Source of the DNA: B4-G1 sp964393895 | GTDB taxonomy: Bacteria > Chloroflexota > Anaerolineae > B4-G1 | Assembly (NCBI GenBank): GCA_964393895.1 | Contig: CAYMWP010000133.1 | Span: forward strand, 1-12,496 | Direction of reading: 5' to 3' | DNA length: 12,496 nucleotides | Shown: one piece after another, positions 6,731 through 12,496 of the stretch | Layout: every line of letters begins with the position of its first letter | How positions within the stretch are numbered: the stretch's first letter is position 1 | Notes under the pieces: model-generated | Database searches by the model: none | What the model was told of the DNA's origin: nothing | The model's input: the letters and a program-made list of their open reading frames with translations, nothing else | Made by a program: the position numbers and the translations under genes

Positions 6731-6878
6731 TTCATTCGCACCGAGCAGGACTTGTTGGGCCACAAGGCTTGCCCGAGTCTGTCGAAGGAACATCAAGACC
6801 ACCACGATCTACACACAAGTGCTCAACCGTGGCGGCCTGCCCGTCCGCAGCCGACTCGACGAGGCTCACATCCGTTAG
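6731..6878 (+). pseudogene. Fragment of a second integron integrase 3' end, frameshifted
   Basis: In one frame 6731-6766 reads FIRTEQDLLGHK, matching DIRTVQELLGHK of IntI. After a 22-base interruption (6767-6788), 6789-6878 reads in another frame NIKTTTIYTQVLNRGGLPVR then SRLDEAHIR and a stop, matching the IntI C-terminus including the tyrosine. Everything upstream of the GHK box is missing or unrecognisable. The interrupting bases begin GCTTGCCCGAGTC and end TGTCGAAGG. The fragment lies 70 bases after intact intI in the same orientation, so it is a decayed tandem copy or the remnant of an earlier integrase. Confidence 0.85.
6767..6788. repeat. 22-bp insertion resembling a dispersed TTCGACAG-type repeat
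   Basis: The insertion falls exactly between codons equivalent to GHK and (D/N)-(V/I)-K of the integrase fragment. Its reverse complement contains CCTTCGACAGACTCGGGCAA, close to a short CTTCGACAGGCTCAGG-type motif that I recall as dispersed in environmental bacterial genomes. The repeat identity is from memory; the insertion itself is seen directly. Confidence 0.5.
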
Positions 6879-6898
6879 CACGTTTGACGACGTCCAGG

Positions 6899-6960
6899 CA
6901 GAGTTATACCACCTACCGTGCTCTGGCCATAGCTACGTTGCAGTCCGCATTACAACTCTG
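6899..6960. repeat. Short inverted repeat at the permease truncation point
   Basis: CAGAGTT (6899-6905) and AACTCTG (6954-6960) are exact 7-bp inverted repeats bracketing 62 bases that belong neither to the integrase fragment nor to recognisable permease. It may mark the recombination scar, or be chance. Confidence 0.3.
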
Positions 6961-7642
6961 TGACCAGTGAGCCAGCAGCGAGCCCAGCACCAGGTAACGA
7001 CCCATCTCAAAGAACTCGTCGCCGGTCACCACCGCCGCCTGGGCCCATCGGCGACGCCGGGATGGCGTTTGGGGTTCGTCTGGCCTCACCGCTTTCCCGA
7101 CTTGGCAACACACATCGGCTGGGGCCGGTTCCGCCAGCAGTACACGACCGGGATCGCGGGCCAGGGCAAGGACGCCGCCGGTCACGACGGCGACGACGAG
7201 GGTGAGCGCCAGGCGCATCGCCAGGACCCTGCCGACGCCAAAGGCAGCCCACGTACTGGCGATGACGATCGAGTTCATCACCGGGGCGGCCAGGAGATAG
7301 GCGATGACCGCCGGCAACGGCAGTCCTTTACGCAGCAGGCGGCGGGTGAGCGGCACGACACCGCATTCACACACCGGAAAGACCAGACCCAACAGCGCCC
7401 CGGTCAGGGGGCTGCGGGGCGAAAGCCTCAGCACCCACTCCCGGCTGATAAAGACCTCGATCAGGCCGGAGAAAGTTCCGGCCAGCAGAAAGGGCACGGC
7501 CTCAATAAAGATGCCGAGAAAGATGGTGAAAGGTCCGCAAGCGGTCGCACAGAAGCGTGGGTGGTACACCTTCTACAACCAACGGAAGGAGAATCAGGCT
7601 CAGCAGCAACACGGCGATAGCGAGACGGTGGGAGCGCTTCAC
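6960..7642 (-). pseudogene. YraQ/ArsP-type permease, frameshifted and 3'-truncated
   Basis: The main frame carries the PF03773-type permease core: FLGIFIEAVPFLLAGTFSGL, the PVCECGVVPL cysteine motif, and LAAPVMNSIVI. Homologues move metals, metalloids or organoarsenicals. Reading starts in a different frame at GTG 7642 (VKRSHRLAIAVLLLSLILLP, a plausible first membrane helix) and must shift by one base near 7530 to enter the main frame. At the other end the similarity stops after GRYLVLGSLL near 6970, roughly 100 residues short of the family, and the frame runs into the integron-side sequence. The gene therefore looks inactivated by a deletion or insertion on the integron side. The 5' shift could be a sequencing error. 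Confidence 0.75.
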
Positions 7643-7649
7643 GAAGGGG

Positions 7650-7677
7650 ATTATAAGGGCTAGTGGGGCGCTGTCAA
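7650..7677 (-). promoter_or_regulatory. Consensus promoter of the permease pseudogene
   Basis: On the - strand TTGACA (7677-7672) and TATAAT (7655-7650) are separated by 16 bases, both perfect consensus. The GTG start of the permease lies only 7 bases after the -10 box and has no ribosome site, implying a leaderless mRNA. The promoter lies just after the znuB stop, so this gene was not simply the operon's last member. Confidence 0.75.
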
Positions 7678-7705
7678 CCACCGGAAGGGCCCAAGTCTTG
7701 ACCGG

Positions 7706-8611
7706 CTACGTCGGTGATCCGTGCGACCGGGGGCGGCGGCGCCACAGCAGCGGCATGGCCAGGCTGACCAGGTAGGCCGCCCCAGAGACGAGGATGATGC
7801 TCGCCCCCGAGGTCAAGTTCCAGACGTACGAGAGCCCCAGTCCAACGACGGTAAAGAGCATCCCCAGCAAGATCGAACCAACCATCATCCGCTTCATATC
7901 CTTCACGAAGCGTCCAGCGATGGCCGCTGGCATCGTCAGCATAGCGATGACCATAATCAACCCCACTATCCGCATCATCATCACTACCGTCAGCGCGACC
8001 ATACACAATAAGACGATGTAAATCGCATCCACCGGCACGTTTTCCACGGTGGCAAAAGTCTCGTCGAAAGAGATCGCCAGCAGCTCTTTGTAGAACAGCG
8101 TCACCAGGAGAACGATCACAACGTCCAGACCCAGGATGACGAACAATTCTCCCCGTTCTACGGCCAGAATGCTGCCAAACAGGTAACTCATCAGATCGGC
8201 TTTGTAGCCGGCGGTCAAGTCGACGAACACAATCCCTACCGCCATACCGATGGCCCACAACACCCCGATGATCGTGTCGGCCCGCTGGCGCGTGCGCCGC
8301 TGGATCAGCCCCATGACCACCGCCGCCATCAGGCTGAACATGACCGCACCCAAAAGCGGCCACGTCCCCGGCCGCTGATCTTGGGCCGCGCTGTTCCCCG
8401 CCAGCACCGCCGGCAGCAGTGAATACTTGACGTAATAGCCCAACCCGATGCCGCCATAGGCCGCGTGGGCGATGCCGCCGCTGATGAACACGATCCGTTT
8501 GATGACCACGAACGTGCCGACGATGCCGCAGGCCACGCTGACCAGCACCCCGGCCGCCAGGGCGTGGCGCATGAACGAAAACTGGAGCGCTTCCAATACT
8601 GTCTCGATCAT
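7706..8611 (-). CDS. znuB: Zinc-type ABC transporter membrane permease
   Basis: This 301-residue protein of the ABC-3 (ZnuB/MntB/TroC) permease family has eight or nine hydrophobic segments, starting with FMRHALAAGVLVSVACGIVG. Family hallmarks include the GGIAHAAYGGIGLGYY segment and SFDETFA, which lies in the ABC-coupling region. It forms the channel through which the metal delivered by the binding protein crosses the membrane. Its ATG overlaps the TGA of the ATPase gene by ATGA, so the two are translationally coupled. Length is normal. Zinc is favoured over manganese because of the His-rich binding protein and the Zur-like regulator nearby. Confidence 0.9.
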   Translation of the reverse strand: MIETVLEALQFSFMRHALAAGVLVSVACGIVGTFVVIKRIVFISGGIAHAAYGGIGLGYYVKYSLLPAVLAGNSAAQDQRPGTWPLLGAVMFSLMAAVVMGLIQRRTRQRADTIIGVLWAIGMAVGIVFVDLTAGYKADLMSYLFGSILAVERGELFVILGLDVVIVLLVTLFYKELLAISFDETFATVENVPVDAIYIVLLCMVALTVVMMMRIVGLIMVIAMLTMPAAIAGRFVKDMKRMMVGSILLGMLFTVVGLGLSYVWNLTSGASIILVSGAAYLVSLAMPLLWRRRPRSHGSPT

Positions 8612-9414
8612 TCCGCCACCTCCGGCTCTCCCTCGTGAGAGTGGGTCGAAAAGACCCGGTGCGGCACACCGTGTGCGATCAGGTCAATGGGACATTGATA
8701 GGCCAGTTCCAGCATATCGGCGGTGATCTCCTGTTCGCCGTGGTAGAACAGGCGGCGGTTCAAACAGCCCACCGATTTGACGTGGGAAGAGATGACGCCC
8801 ATATCGTGAGAGACCAGGAGAATCGTCACCCCCTGCTCGTTCAACTGGCGCAGCAGCTCATAGATGCCGGTGCTCACCTGAGGGTCGACGCTGGATGTCG
8901 GCTCGTCCAACAGCAGGATCTCGGGCTCGGTCGCCAGGGCGCGGGCGACGTAGACACGCTGGCGCTGCCCACCCGACAGCTCGCCGATAGACTGATGGCG
9001 CAGATGGTACATCTCCACCCGGCGCAGCGCTTCGGCCACCACCGCGTCGTCCTCGGCCGTGTAGCGCTGCAGCAGGCGGCGCTGCCCCAGGCGGCCCATG
9101 CGCACCACGTCCCACACGTTGATCGGAAACTCGTGATCGAACTCGACCACCTGTGGCACGTAACCGGCCAGCCGCCGCCCCTCGTTCACCGACTGGCCCA
9201 TGATCCGCACCTCGCCCCGCATCGGCGGCAGCAGCCCCAACAGCACCCGCAGGAGCGTCGTCTTACCGCCGCCGTTGGGGCCGATCAGCCCGATGAAATC
9301 CCCTTCGTACACCGAGAGGTTGATGTCCTCCAGCACCGGCTCCCGCTCGTAGCCGGCCCACATGTGCTGGATCGAGATGACCTCCCGACCTTCTGAGGCG
9401 CTTGTATCAGACAT
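8608..9414 (-). CDS. znuC: Zinc-type ABC transporter ATP-binding protein
   Basis: This is a 268-residue ABC ATPase. Walker A is GPNGGGKT (45-52), the Q-loop lies around YVPQ (85-88), the signature is LSGGQ (146-150), Walker B is ILLLDEP (166-172), the D-loop SSVD follows, and the switch histidine is H203. The C-terminal tail contains a CPIDLIAHG segment and an H-rich end (HRVFSTHSH), a feature of metal-type members. The frame is open far upstream, to 9588, but ATG 9414 fits: it lies 25 bases after znuA and the family begins about there. It energises import through ZnuB. Confidence 0.92.
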   Translation of the reverse strand: MSDTSASEGREVISIQHMWAGYEREPVLEDINLSVYEGDFIGLIGPNGGGKTTLLRVLLGLLPPMRGEVRIMGQSVNEGRRLAGYVPQVVEFDHEFPINVWDVVRMGRLGQRRLLQRYTAEDDAVVAEALRRVEMYHLRHQSIGELSGGQRQRVYVARALATEPEILLLDEPTSSVDPQVSTGIYELLRQLNEQGVTILLVSHDMGVISSHVKSVGCLNRRLFYHGEQEITADMLELAYQCPIDLIAHGVPHRVFSTHSHEGEPEVAE

Positions 9415-9439
9415 CCCCGTATTTCCCCATCTATTCCTG

Positions 9440-10366
9440 CTACTCGCCCAGCGCGTTGGCAAAGGTCTGGGCAACCGTGCGCATATTCTGCAGCCAATCC
9501 GGGGCCAGCGGGCTGATAAGCAGCACCTCGCCGCCAATCTCCTGGGCGATGGTCTCTGCGTCCTCCGTGCTGAACTCGGGCTGGGCAAAGACGATCTGGA
9601 TGCCTTCCTCCTTGGCCTCCTCGATCAGGTGGGCCAGTTCCTGGGCGCTTGGCTCCTGCCCCCCCACCTCGATGGGGATTTGCTCCAGGCCAAAGTCACG
9701 CGCAAAATAGCCCCACGCCGGGTGAAAGACCATAAACTTGTTGCTCTCCAGTCCCGACAAAGTTTGTCTGATATCCGCCTCCAGCGCGTCAATGTCGGCG
9801 ATGAATGCGTCCAGGTTGGACCGGTATTCATCCTTGTGTGCCGGATCGAGCTGCGCCAGCGCCTCATAGATCGCCTGCGACTGCACCTTGACCAGCTCGG
9901 GCGAGAGCCAGACGTGGGGGTCTAGGGCGCCTCCGGCGTGCTCGTGCTCCTCTTCCTTCTCGCCCTCTTCATCGTGATGGTGGTGCGCTGCCATCGGCAT
10001 CCTTTCGATGTTGGCGATCGTATCGACCATCAGCATCTCCTTGTTGGCCTCGGCGATCTTGCCCAACCAGGCCGCTTCAAAGGGCACGCCGATACTGAAA
10101 TAGGCGGCCGCGCCGCTGAGCGCCTTGAGCTGCTCCGGCTTGGGTTCATACGTGGCCGGGCTGGCTCCCGGCTCGACCATCACGCTGACGGCCACGTGGT
10201 CGCCGCCGATGCGCTCCACAAAGTACCGTTGCGGCAGGATGCTCACCACCACGTTGAGCTTGCCGTCGCCGGCTGGGCTCGCCTTTTGGGTACAGGCCAC
10301 AGCAGCCCCGGCCACCAGGGCAGACGACACGATAAGCATCACCAAGCGATTCAATCGGGTCCCCAT
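9440..10366 (-). CDS. znuA: Zinc-type ABC transporter substrate-binding lipoprotein
   Basis: This 308-residue cluster A-I metal-binding protein begins with a signal peptide ending in AVAC (Cys25), so it is probably a lipid-anchored extracytoplasmic protein. A flexible His/Glu-rich loop lies at 128-143 (AAHHHHDEEGEKEEEHEHAG), typical of zinc binders. Candidate ligands are H151 (DPHVWLSP) and H215 (FHPAWGYF). The usual first ligand histidine of the SPHxYEPxP motif is alanine here (SPATYEPKP, A71), and D290 is near the C-terminal ligand position. ATG 10366 is chosen over GTG 10399 because AGGAG lies 7 bases upstream. It is the first gene of znuA-znuC-znuB, with the operator-like repeat directly upstream. 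Confidence 0.92.
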   Translation of the reverse strand: MGTRLNRLVMLIVSSALVAGAAVACTQKASPAGDGKLNVVVSILPQRYFVERIGGDHVAVSVMVEPGASPATYEPKPEQLKALSGAAAYFSIGVPFEAAWLGKIAEANKEMLMVDTIANIERMPMAAHHHHDEEGEKEEEHEHAGGALDPHVWLSPELVKVQSQAIYEALAQLDPAHKDEYRSNLDAFIADIDALEADIRQTLSGLESNKFMVFHPAWGYFARDFGLEQIPIEVGGQEPSAQELAHLIEEAKEEGIQIVFAQPEFSTEDAETIAQEIGGEVLLISPLAPDWLQNMRTVAQTFANALGE

Positions 10367-10382
10367 TTCAACACTCCTGTAA

Positions 10383-10399
10383 TTGAAAAATAGTTTCAC
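10383..10399. promoter_or_regulatory. Candidate Zur operator upstream of znuA
   Basis: TTGAAA-AATAG-TTTCAC is an inverted repeat with one mismatch, ending 17 bases before the znuA ATG. It matches the TTGAAA-N5-TTTCAA repeat before the Fur-family gene (11346-11362), and both are preceded by A. Two similar dyads in front of a zinc importer and its likely regulator suggest a shared Zur site. No clear -35/-10 pair for znuA is visible; a TTGCCT at 10424-10419 on the - strand is the best -35 candidate. Confidence 0.6.
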
Positions 10400-10426
10400 T
10401 ATGGCGCAAAAAAAGAAAAGGCAACC

Positions 10427-10630
10427 TCACTCTGGACCACTGTCTGTCGTTGCGTGGTCTGAGGGATCATCGTGCAACGTGTCACACGTCGAATGCCTGT
10501 GACGGCGCAGGTTGACCAGCGTCGAGACCAGCGCCACCGGCCAGAAATGCATAATCATCGGCGCACCGCAGCCTGGGCAGGGGAGCAGCCCCGCGCCCCA
10601 CAAGCCGGCCGGCGCCAGCCACGGTTTCAC
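10427..10630 (-). CDS. Possible small CPxC-motif membrane protein upstream of znuA
   Basis: If it starts at GTG 10630 it has 67 residues; the frame is open to GTG 10714 (95 residues), and no start has a good ribosome site. It contains LLPCPGCGAPMIMHFWPVALVSTLVNLRRHRH, pairing a CPxC metal-binding-like motif with a short hydrophobic stretch and a basic, His-rich tail, then an acidic end. It stops 61 bases before znuA in the same direction. The composition and position suggest a metal-related accessory protein, but I do not recognise the family and it may not be expressed. Confidence 0.4.
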   Translation of the reverse strand: MKPWLAPAGLWGAGLLPCPGCGAPMIMHFWPVALVSTLVNLRRHRHSTCDTLHDDPSDHATTDSGPE

Positions 10631-10729
10631 TGCCGCCCACTTGACTCTGGAACGGGCGTATATAAAACTTGGGGGAGTCACGTTTTCTGCTGCTATGCCG
10701 ATGATTGAAATCACCGGCTAATGCCCCAA

Positions 10730-10813
10730 AGTGCGTTAAAACGCACTAAAAAGCGGCATTCCAACCTGTTTCCAACAGGTTTCGAGTGTCAGCGGGGCGT
10801 TTCAACGCTCCGC
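10730..10813. repeat. Three consecutive palindromes between zur and znuA
   Basis: The first is AGTGCGTT (10730-10737) with AACGCACT (10740-10747). The second is AACCTGTT (10763-10770) with AACAGGTT (10774-10781), both exact. The third is GCGGGGCGTT (10792-10801) with AACGCTCCGC (10804-10813), one G-T mismatch. None is followed by a T-tract on either strand, so they are not classic terminators. They lie just after the regulator gene in its reading direction. Confidence 0.6.
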
Positions 10814-10896
10814 GCTGGCTATGGCGAGGCCGTCAAGTTGGTTCTCCCCCAACAATTATATGCGCCCCTCTGGAACGCAACCAGTTGAACACTTTG

Positions 10897-11325
10897 CTAC
10901 GCGCTTTCCTTCGCCTGGCAGTCGGGGCACAGGCCGCTCAACTCGAGCAAGTGCTCGGTAATCGTGTACCCCGTCTGCTGGCGGACGCTCCGGATCAGGC
11001 CGTCCAGCCCGTCACACGGGAACTCGGTCACGCGGTGACAGCCCTGACAGATCAAATGGTGACGGTCCGTGCCAATGCTGGAAAAGCCGTGACAGCGCTG
11101 TTCACTGTGCACGCGCCGCACCAGCCCCAACTCGGCGAGCAGGTCCAACGTGCGGTAGACGGTCACCAGGCCCAGGGATGGGCAGGTCGTCTTTCCCCGC
11201 TGGTGGACCTCCTCCGGGCTGAGACCCGCGTTGCCCTCTTCCAGCACCTGCAAGATGGACAGGCGAGGTTGCGTCAGTCTGTATCCCGCGTCGCGCAGGG
11301 CTTGGGCCATCTCAGCCTGATTCAT
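10897..11325 (-). CDS. zur: Fur-family metal regulator, probably Zur
   Basis: This 142-residue protein has the Fur-family winged helix (1-80; RLTQPRLSIL, recognition segment LVTVYRTLDLL at 53-63). A C-terminal metal-binding dimerisation domain contains HHLICQGC (H89, H90, C93, C96) and CPDC (C133, C136). The two CxxC pairs form the structural zinc site. Zur proteins repress zinc uptake genes when zinc is plentiful. Position next to znuACB supports Zur over Fur, PerR or Mur; sequence alone does not prove it. ATG 11325 lacks a ribosome site and sits 7 bases after a TATACT box, so it may be read from a leaderless mRNA. Confidence 0.88.
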   Translation of the reverse strand: MNQAEMAQALRDAGYRLTQPRLSILQVLEEGNAGLSPEEVHQRGKTTCPSLGLVTVYRTLDLLAELGLVRRVHSEQRCHGFSSIGTDRHHLICQGCHRVTEFPCDGLDGLIRSVRQQTGYTITEHLLELSGLCPDCQAKESA

Positions 11326-11332
11326 ATTCGCT

Positions 11333-11362
11333 AGTATATACCTTATTGAAATATTTTTTCAA
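11333..11362 (-). promoter_or_regulatory. Proximal zur promoter (leaderless geometry)
   Basis: On the - strand TTGAAA (11362-11357) and TATACT (11338-11333) are 18 bases apart, and the zur ATG begins 7 bases after the -10 box. The -35 hexamer is itself one arm of the operator-like repeat, so a bound repressor would cover it and give autoregulation. Confidence 0.5.
11346..11362. promoter_or_regulatory. Candidate Zur operator upstream of zur
   Basis: TTGAAA-TATTT-TTTCAA is a perfect 6-bp inverted repeat with a 5-base AT-rich centre, the size and symmetry expected of a Fur-family site. It overlaps the proximal -35 box and lies just downstream of the distal consensus promoter, so it could block both. 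It closely matches the site at 10383-10399. Confidence 0.65.
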
Positions 11363-11375
11363 CTAGACCACCTGG

Positions 11376-11403
11376 ATTATATCATAGCCGATACAATTGT
11401 CAA
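11376..11403 (-). promoter_or_regulatory. Distal consensus promoter of zur
   Basis: On the - strand TTGACA (11403-11398) and TATAAT (11381-11376) are exact consensus hexamers separated by 16 bases. Transcription would begin near 11369 and read through the operator-like repeat into zur, leaving an untranslated leader of about 45 bases. Confidence 0.75.
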
Positions 11404-11500
11404 GCGCCCTGCTGCTGGTGATTGCCCACATCTCTGCGGTGAATGCAATTGGCAATCTGAGTGATCCTGAACACACGTGGGTAACCACCAGATTGGAGAG

Positions 11501-11529
11501 TTGACATATCCGCGGGTTCGTGGTATATT
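11501..11529 (+). promoter_or_regulatory. cooT promoter
   Basis: TTGACA (11501-11506) and TATATT (11524-11529) are separated by 17 bases on the + strand. Initiation is expected near 11536, giving a leader of about 100 bases before cooT. The stretch 11404-11500 between this and the zur promoter holds no gene that I can see. Confidence 0.8.
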
Positions 11530-11531
11530 CT

Positions 11532-11626
11532 CGCTGCTGGCATGAAGTCGGCAAAACAGCGTATCATGAAGATCGCCACCCAACCGGCCTGAAGGTCCGG
11601 GCGTGTGGCGTTTTTGTTTTGGTTGG
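11532..11626 (+). promoter_or_regulatory. Structured cooT leader with terminator-like hairpin (possible attenuator or riboswitch)
   Basis: A first stem pairs CGCTG (11532-11536) with CAGCG (11557-11561). A second outer stem pairs CGCCAC (11574-11579) with GTGGCG (11605-11610), containing an inner CCGGCC-TGAA-GGtCCGG hairpin, and is followed at once by TTTTTGTTTT (11611-11620). That is the form of an intrinsic terminator, placed between the promoter and the GGAGG ribosome site. CCAACC (11580-11585) can alternatively pair with GGTTGG (11621-11626), which abuts and partly covers GGAGG. I do not recognise a known riboswitch class. It could also be the end of a short RNA. Confidence 0.55.
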
Positions 11627-11635
11627 AGGTGCAGA

Positions 11636-11845
11636 ATGTGTGAGGCCAAAGTTTACGTCGCGAGGAACGGTGATGAAGAGCGGTTAATGGAGGACGTAAT
11701 CCTCGTGCAGCCGGAGGGTGACGCTTATCTGCTGATCAACCTGCTGGGCGAGCAGAAGCTGGTGAAGGGCCGCATCGAAAAGATCGACTTTTTGAAGCAC
11801 ACCGTCCACCTGGGCCAACTGCCTGAGTCGAACACCGAAAGTTAG
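11636..11845 (+). CDS. cooT: CooT-family nickel-binding protein
   Basis: This 69-residue protein resembles CooT: MCEAKVYVARNG at the start with the conserved Cys2, then MEDVILVQPEGDAYLLINLL, GEQKLVKGRIEKIDF and a final hydrophobic strand. CooT binds nickel through the N-terminal cysteine and assists nickel insertion into carbon monoxide dehydrogenase in Rhodospirillum; many small homologues occur without CODH genes, so the client here is unknown. ATG 11636 has GGAGG six bases upstream. An upstream in-frame ATG at 11603 lies inside the terminator-like hairpin and is unlikely. It has its own promoter and terminator, so it is monocistronic. Confidence 0.82.
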   Translation: MCEAKVYVARNGDEERLMEDVILVQPEGDAYLLINLLGEQKLVKGRIEKIDFLKHTVHLGQLPESNTES

Positions 11846-11886
11846 TCGCGCGCGTCCTGTTCTAGAACTCGATACTGCGTAGGATC

Positions 11887-11940
11887 AAAGGGCCATGAAG
11901 GCCGCTTCCGGCGTGAAGCCAGAGCCTTGGTGGCCCTTTT
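11887..11940 (+). terminator. cooT rho-independent terminator
   Basis: AAAGGGCCA (11887-11895) pairs with TGGCCCTTT (11931-11939); the stem continues with AAGGC/GCCTT and GCTTC/GAAGC around a CGGCGT loop, ending in TTTT. It begins 41 bases after the cooT stop. The A-tract on the left makes it potentially bidirectional. Confidence 0.8.
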
Positions 11941-12182
11941 GCTTGCCGGTGAATGAACCAGATGATGAATTGGCTCTGCACAATCTGACCGGCTGGCGGC
12001 TGATCCTGCCAGTCCACCTTTTGTCCCGGAGGTGCGAAATGCTCTAGCTCCTGCCCAAACGGACGGCTATGCCGTCAGACAGATGTTCGACATGCGAGAT
12101 TGATGGAGGCCATGAAGGCTGTAAAAGGCTGGCTGGAGTCGGTCAATTGGAAATCAAACCGAATAGGAATAAGGAGAGAAAA
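11941..12182. other. Intergenic region with small hairpins, no gene recognised
   Basis: About 240 bases separate the cooT terminator from the lipoprotein gene. They include CTGGC/GCCAG around 11990-12015, an exact GACGGC-TAT-GCCGTC hairpin (12062-12076), and GGCCATGAAGGC near 12108-12119. At 12035-12050 CGGAGGTGCGAAATG looks like a ribosome site and start resembling the cooT one (GGAGGTGCAGAATG), but the frame stops after two codons. No convincing promoter for the downstream gene was found. Confidence 0.5.
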
Positions 12183-12496
12183 ATGAGAAAACCGTACCTA
12201 GTGCTCACAGTTCTAGCCCTCCTGGTCTCGTTCCTTCTTGCAGGCTGCGGAACGACTGAGACGGGAACGCTCCAATTCGCTGCCAACGGCGAGGATTTTG
12301 TCCGGCAAGGTTTTGTCTCGAAAGATGGATGGGCGATCACCTTCGATCACGTCTACATCACACTGGCAGACATCACGGCTTACCAATCCGATCCTCCGTA
12401 TGATCCCCACTCTGGTGGGAAAGTCACGGCCAAGACTCGGGTCGCTTTGGATGGCGTCCACACGGTGGACCTGGCGGAGGGGGGCGAAGATGCCCC
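12183..12496 (+). CDS. Lipoprotein of unknown function, 3' end outside window
   Basis: The visible 104 residues start with a lipoprotein signal peptide: MRKPYLVLTVLALLVSFLLA followed by GC, giving a LAGC lipobox with Cys22. Then come GTLQFAANGEDFVRQGFVSK, DGWAITFDHVYITLADITAY and PPYDPHSGGKVTAKTRVALD, which suggest a beta-rich exported domain. I recall similar lipoproteins in environmental anaerobes but cannot name a family or function. AAGGAG lies six bases before ATG 12183. The gene reads in the same direction as cooT but is separated by a terminator. The frame is open to the window's end, so it is partial. Confidence 0.75.
   Translation, partial: MRKPYLVLTVLALLVSFLLAGCGTTETGTLQFAANGEDFVRQGFVSKDGWAITFDHVYITLADITAYQSDPPYDPHSGGKVTAKTRVALDGVHTVDLAEGGEDA

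Noticed and set aside
6074..6805. Long open frame on the - strand opposite intI
   Set aside because: It mirrors the well-supported integrase gene and has no recognisable domain or ribosome site.
8635..9396. + strand open frame opposite znuC
   Set aside because: It is antisense to an ABC ATPase with all motifs and is a by-product of GC-rich codon usage.
10786..11334. + strand open frame opposite zur
   Set aside because: It is antisense to a clear Fur-family gene and contains no domain.

Overview
The window looks like bacterial chromosome with moderately high GC. It carries a chromosomal integron joined to a metal-homeostasis block. Protein sequence style, consensus sigma-70 promoters, apparently leaderless starts, a CooT-family protein and the lipoprotein at the right edge suggest an uncultured Chloroflexota (Anaerolineae/Caldilineae-like). 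That is inference; no rRNA or marker gene is present.

Left half (1-6661): an integron read leftwards. An intact integron-type tyrosine recombinase (intI, 5696-6661, + strand) has a near-consensus promoter and points away from a cassette array on the - strand. The first cassette joins the attI-like region at 5490/5491. Four attC sites follow at 3125-3252, 2229-2354, 987-1084 and 116-245, with paired 7-base cores of GCCYAAC/GTTRGGC type (the outermost core is GTTAGCG). They delimit four cassettes. Cassette 1 (5490-3131) holds two overlapping genes: a polytopic membrane protein and a membrane-anchored TPR protein. Cassette 2 (3130-2235) is an ICMT/PEMT-like membrane methyltransferase. Cassette 3 (2234-993) is a CPBP/CAAX-type membrane protease. 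Cassette 4 (992-122) is a TIGR02391-like protein with an RX4H HEPN-type motif. Positions 1-121 hold stacked palindromes and what looks like the start of a further attC, so the array probably continues beyond the window.

Junction (6662-7642): a degraded second copy of an intI 3' end, broken by a 22-bp insertion, lies next to a YraQ/ArsP-type permease that has lost its C-terminus and carries a frameshift near its N-terminus.

Right half (7706-11362): a znuA-znuC-znuB zinc-type ABC importer operon on the - strand, a possible small CPxC protein upstream, and a Fur-family regulator (zur-like) further upstream. A matching inverted repeat, TTGAAA-N5-TTTCAA or one base off, lies in front of both znuA and the regulator. 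It is the best candidate for a shared Zur operator.

Right end (11501-12496): a strong promoter, a structured leader with a terminator-like hairpin just before the ribosome binding site, cooT (a small CooT-family nickel-binding protein), a strong terminator, a long structured intergenic region, and the 5' part of a lipoprotein gene running off the window.
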